A stretch of 64,000 nucleotides of DNA from Stenocarpella maydis (taxonomy: Eukaryota > Ascomycota > Sordariomycetes > Diaporthales > Diaporthaceae): NCBI GenBank assembly GCA_002270565.1, contig NQMI01000032.1, positions 125,320-189,319 of the forward strand, written 5' to 3'. The notes below the pieces were generated by a model. The model did not search any database, was not told the DNA's origin, and was given only the letters and a program-made list of their open reading frames with translations. A program made the translations under genes and the position numbers. Shown here in pieces: positions 60,521 through 64,000 of this stretch; positions within the stretch are counted from its first letter, which is position 1, and each line of letters begins with the position of its first letter.

Positions 60521-62322
60521 GCTCGCGGGTGAGGCACTGGTGATCACATTGTTTTGCCAAAAGCGGACGGCCAGGGGAAGGTGAGCACAAGGGAAATTCC
60601 CCAGGGGTCACGAGCCACAGCAGAACGGTCGCATCGGGCACTTGCTGTGAAGGGTTTGGCAATCAACCACACCCTTATCTGCCGTGCTCTCGTGACTGAA
60701 CCGCGAGACCGCGGATAGCTGGATGGGTCCACCAGCAGTGAGGGCACTTGTGCACACAAACGGGCACTATCTTTTTCATCTGGTCGGTATGGCACGATGT
60801 GAAATTGATATGATTGGACGATACCAAAAGGCTAGCAGAGAGCCACGAGACATAGAGATGTCGCTATGATAGAGAGGACACAAGGGGCCGTGGAATATGC
60901 AGCGCGGCGGTGCAGATGTCTTGGGGCCCAGGGGCCCAGGCATAAAAAGGTCCATAGATCCCTACTCTCGTTTAGAAAAATCAACCTTCCTTGGTGTCTA
61001 CTTTTGAGCAGCTACCTTTTTGTGAGAATATTGCTCTTCATCGCCACCCTCGTTTGGGCTGCTGCACTCCTCGGCGCAGGTGAATCCCCCAGACCTGCAG
61101 ACAGGCGTGGAATGCCCGCCATGCCTTGTTTTAACAGTTTGGTTTCAACCACGAGACCAGAATAGAGCAAATTGTGTCTATGTCCTGATTGACATGGGTT
61201 GTGATGAACGTGTATGTGTGTGCTTTCAGCCCGGAAAGTCCCGACGTGCTCATCTCACATCTGGCGCTCCCTCTGCCATCCTTACTCAGAGGCGAGAGGC
61301 ATGATGCATATCACCTGCATACACGTGCTAACGACAGATGAGGCCTGTTGATGAGGAGCTGCTCACTGGGTGGGAGTAGATGGTCGGTCATGGGTCCTGG
61401 CGAACGCTGCCTGCAACTCACTATGCCTACTCCTATTTAATGCCAATATCTATAGCTCTTAAATCTATACCCAGTATTAAGGGATAAGTTATCCTTAGGT
61501 ATATATCTTAGGAGTGTACTTGGTAAGGCATACGAGCAGGTAATGTTTCCTATTGTATGTAGCTGTGATATAGTAACATACCGGTGCATTATCAATTTCT
61601 ACAGGTGCTAGTATCATATGTCCATTGTGTTGCTAGGGGGTTCCTTGGCCGCCTTTGAGTCATTTGGAGGGTGTTGGTTGGGGCAGAAGAGGATGGACCA
61701 CCAGGGGGTTTGGAGTCGTTCTCTTTTTCTTGTCAGTCATGACGGCTTGTCGACTAATGTAAGAGTTATGATGAGGCAGGAGTGAATTTGGTGGTGCTCG
61801 TTGTTTGACATGGGGGAGCAATGGCGGGGATCTTCAACACATGAAACTCGTCCACGGACGCGTTGTGGTCTGTTCCCTGAGCAACAGATTAGAAATAATG
61901 AATGATACAAGTGTGAATAGTGTTTGCCCCGTGCTTACTTAGGAGCCAACAGTGGACCACTGGGACATGTATATGTGTAGATGCTTAGAAAGGAATCTTT
62001 ATTGGGACAAGGGAGTTTGTGAAGTTTGAGCTCTTGCTGAAAGACGGACTAGGCACCATCACGGCTGATTTTTTATCTCAAGTGACCAGTGGATAAGGAC
62101 AGAGACCTTCCATCCTATGACGATTGGGATGGACAAGGCCAGCTGAAATTGTAATTGGTATGCTCTTTTGTCGAAACATTATGAATGAGTTCCTGGGCTT
62201 CAAGGTTTGTTTGCTGAAGGGGTGTAGAGGGCATTACGAGCCAGCCGATATCCGTCCCATGCGCTTCTTTTCTGTTCTTTTCTTTTCTTTTCTTTTTTTT
62301 TGATTTTGGAACAACACAACAT
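60521..62322. other. Intergenic; intact partner of a RIP-type repeat at 60973-61033
   Basis: This 1.8-kb region holds the convergent 3' ends of the acidic-tail gene and TAP42. It contains a segment that matches 11876-11941, a moderately AT-rich patch at 61430-61520, and a TTTTC-type repeat near 62270-62300. No gene is supported. Confidence 0.5.
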
Positions 62323-63423
62323 CTAACCCCTGTTCAATGTGTTGCCGCTGCCTTTTGGGTTTGCCTCCACATACTCATCCCACGCCCGTGCCTTCATGGT
62401 CTCTTGATCCGCTTTCTCATAGTTGTCTTCGTCTGGCTCTGGCTGCCTCCCGCTGGCCTCGCCGCCCCCCTCAATTATTCCTCCTCTCCGCCTCTCCTCG
62501 TCCAAGTACTCATCGATACTCATTGTTGGCAAGTTATGTCCTGGCCTGAACACTTGTTTTGCCAGGTCCTGCCTCGTCCCCACGATGGTGAATGGCTGCA
62601 TGGGCTTGCCCTCCTTGCTCAACAGCGGCCCGTTGAAACTGGATAGCCTCTTGAAGGGCCTGTCGAGTCGGTCGGAATAGCCCTCCTGCCTGAGGTCCTC
62701 CCGACGACGTCGCTCATCATCTTCGACGGTAGAGGACTGGGGCAGTAACGGTGTCGGTGCCTGAGCTAGGATCTCGGCCTCGCGGTTGAGTGACTCCAGG
62801 GCCTGGAATGCCAAGTGGATACTGAGGCCAAGGTTCGCAAGGTGTACCTGTCGCACAATCTCCTCGTCACCCCCAAGCCCGTCCTCGTCGTCTGGGTCGC
62901 CGTAGGAAGGGTTCCTCCTCAGGTATGCAAGTTTCTGCTTGAGTGCCTTCTCGGCTTTGAAGTTTGCGATCTTGGAGTTGCGGCGGGCTGCCGGGTCGGA
63001 CGAGGGAGTTGTGGAGAACGAGGTTGGATCTTGGGCGTAGGCTTCTAGCAATTGGGAGTACTGGGGCTCTAGTAGGTTGTAGCTGTCGGCAATGTAGAGG
63101 AAGCGCTCGTAGCAGTGGCGAGACTTGTCGAGGATGGTCTTCCGGCCCTCGGGAGACGAGGTGGGGACCTTTTGTATAAGCTCGGCGAGGTGGTAGTTGA
63201 CCAGCAGGTAGGGGAGGTCGGATGTTGACAGGTCATCGACTGTCTCATTTGGACTGAACATGCGCAGCTGGCTGATGAACTCCAGGCACTCTGTGTACTC
63301 GTCTATTGCGTTGGAGAGGACGTCGCGGTAGCTGGGGTCTGTCACCTCGAAGGCGCCCTCGAGGGCCAGTCGGCGCTCCTCTGCCTGGGCAAAGACCGAC
63401 TTGAGAGATTTGGGGTCTTGCAT
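62323..63423 (-). CDS. tap42: TAP42/alpha4, regulator of PP2A-type phosphatases in TOR signalling
   Basis: A single exon gives 366 residues starting Met-Gln-Asp-Pro-Lys-Ser-Leu. The N-terminal 230 residues are an all-helical TPR-like domain with Leu-Pro-Tyr-Leu-Leu-Val-Asn-Tyr-His-Leu-Ala-Glu-Leu and Arg-Lys-Ile-Leu-type repeats (here Arg-Lys-Thr-Ile-Leu-Asp-Lys-Ser). The C-terminal part contains Gln-Pro-Phe-Thr-Ile-Val and Met-Ser-Ile-Asp-Glu-Tyr-Leu-Asp-Glu-Glu, and the tail ends with Trp-Asp-Glu-Tyr-Val-Glu-Ala-Asn-Pro-Lys-Gly-Ser-Gly-Asn, the most conserved block of the family. TAP42 binds PP2A, Sit4 and PPG1 catalytic subunits under TOR control. The frame is open upstream to 63660, but that stretch reads through an 8-bp repeat and has no ATG, so the ATG at 63423 is the start. 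Confidence 0.96.
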   Translation of the reverse strand: MQDPKSLKSVFAQAEERRLALEGAFEVTDPSYRDVLSNAIDEYTECLEFISQLRMFSPNETVDDLSTSDLPYLLVNYHLAELIQKVPTSSPEGRKTILDKSRHCYERFLYIADSYNLLEPQYSQLLEAYAQDPTSFSTTPSSDPAARRNSKIANFKAEKALKQKLAYLRRNPSYGDPDDEDGLGGDEEIVRQVHLANLGLSIHLAFQALESLNREAEILAQAPTPLLPQSSTVEDDERRRREDLRQEGYSDRLDRPFKRLSSFNGPLLSKEGKPMQPFTIVGTRQDLAKQVFRPGHNLPTMSIDEYLDEERRRGGIIEGGGEASGRQPEPDEDNYEKADQETMKARAWDEYVEANPKGSGNTLNRG

Positions 63424-64000
63424 CTTGACGGCTGCGCTGCAGGCTGGCGGGCTGGCTGGGTGGGTAGAGACGTAGAGACGTAGAGACGTAGAGACGTAGA
63501 GACGTAGAGACGTAGAGACGTAGAGACGTAGAGACGTAGAGACGTAGTGGAGATTGGATAAGCCCCGGATCAGACTTGCAGATGGGGTCGTTGGACATGT
63601 GCAAGGAGAGTTTCGAGAAGTGTGTGGCTGCTCCCTTAGAGCTGGGCCTCTGCGACACAAGCAGCTCTCGGGCAGTAGCAGAAGCTTCCCCGAGTGTCGC
63701 CGCGCCTTATCTTATCGCACAGTGAGGGGGCCCCCATAAATTACAAGCAGTCCAGGGCCCTGCGGGGTAGCTGCAAGATGCTGGACGGGCAGGACCTGGG
63801 ATGGTGTGGGTCAACTGGTTGCCCCGAGGAAGTGGAGCTCTGGACCCTGAACATTGAAGGCCGAGACCATCCCTGCACGTCAGAAAGTTTGGGTAACCAG
63901 CAAAGTACTGTGTATTGCAAACGGCTGAGGCGGTACTCAGCTGGTGGGATCTCCCGTCCCTAGCCTGCGCCTAGGGGGAAGTACCCATGTACCCACTCGC
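63424..64000. other. Upstream region of tap42
   Basis: About 580 bp of non-coding sequence to the window end, holding the tap42 promoter and an 8-bp tandem repeat (63464-63547). No further gene is supported. Confidence 0.5.
63464..63547. repeat. 8-bp tandem repeat, about 10.5 copies
   Basis: The unit GTAGAGAC is repeated perfectly about 10.5 times, 41-124 bp upstream of the tap42 ATG, so it probably lies in the 5' UTR or core promoter. On the coding strand the unit reads GTCTCTAC. Confidence 0.95.

Noticed and set aside
63424..63660. N-terminal extension of TAP42 with Leu-Arg-Leu-Tyr-Val-Ser-Thr-Ser repeats
   Set aside because: The in-frame stretch has no ATG and is only a read-through of the 8-bp repeat; family members start at the Met at 63423.

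Overview
The window looks like nuclear DNA of a filamentous ascomycete, most likely a Sordariomycete. The signs are short introns (mostly 50-80 bp, GT-AG, with CTRAC-like branch sites), a CBM1-tailed AA9 polysaccharide monooxygenase, fungal forms of DDB1, TAP42, the vacuolar TRP channel and the fused CPSase-ATCase, and a left flank with the marks of repeat-induced point mutation (RIP). No species can be named from the sequence.

Bases 1 to about 10,500 are an AT-rich block full of stop codons. It holds relics of Gypsy-like gag sequence and one structurally complete Ty1/copia LTR retrotransposon (1698-10044, two 205-bp LTRs). Every difference I can see between its LTRs is a transition. A GC-normal island with three 25-bp tandem repeats (about 2634-3185) sits inside it, and a perfect (TTAGGG)3 lies at 999-1016.

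From 10.5 kb the sequence becomes gene-bearing. The 10.5-21 kb part is troubled. A Ulp1/C48-like ORF, a membrane-anchored GT90 (CAP10-type) glycosyltransferase and a GFA/CENP-V-family protein are each broken by one base in a homopolymer. A coiled-coil gene contains an N gap, 17 bases of Illumina adapter and a false 152-bp duplication. A secreted PEBP-family gene in this part is intact. From 22 kb on every gene reads through cleanly after splicing.

The intact genes are, in order: a secreted alanine-rich protein (22049-23507, -); the Rieske subunit of complex III (26381-27430, -); DDB1 (28253-31857, -); an AA9 LPMO with CBM1 (33472-34663, +); a two-HKD phospholipase D-like protein (34874-37257, -); a small secreted ORF (39270-39725, +, uncertain); the 2239-residue URA2/CAD-type protein (40681-47516, -); a YVC1-like TRP channel (50808-54664, +); a 70-residue single-helix protein (55534-55921, -); a 790-residue protein with an acidic tail (57961-60520, +); and TAP42 (62323-63423, -).

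There is no operon or obvious functional cluster. The genes are independent housekeeping and accessory loci: respiration, DNA-damage ubiquitin ligase scaffold, cellulose oxidation, lipid-type phosphodiesterase, pyrimidine synthesis, vacuolar calcium release and TOR/PP2A signalling. I found no convincing tRNA, rRNA or CRISPR, and no clearly new multi-gene system. The most useful observations are the RIP-mutated Copia element, the telomere-like repeat, the clustered single-base frame breaks with the adapter artefact, and some short repeats and upstream elements.
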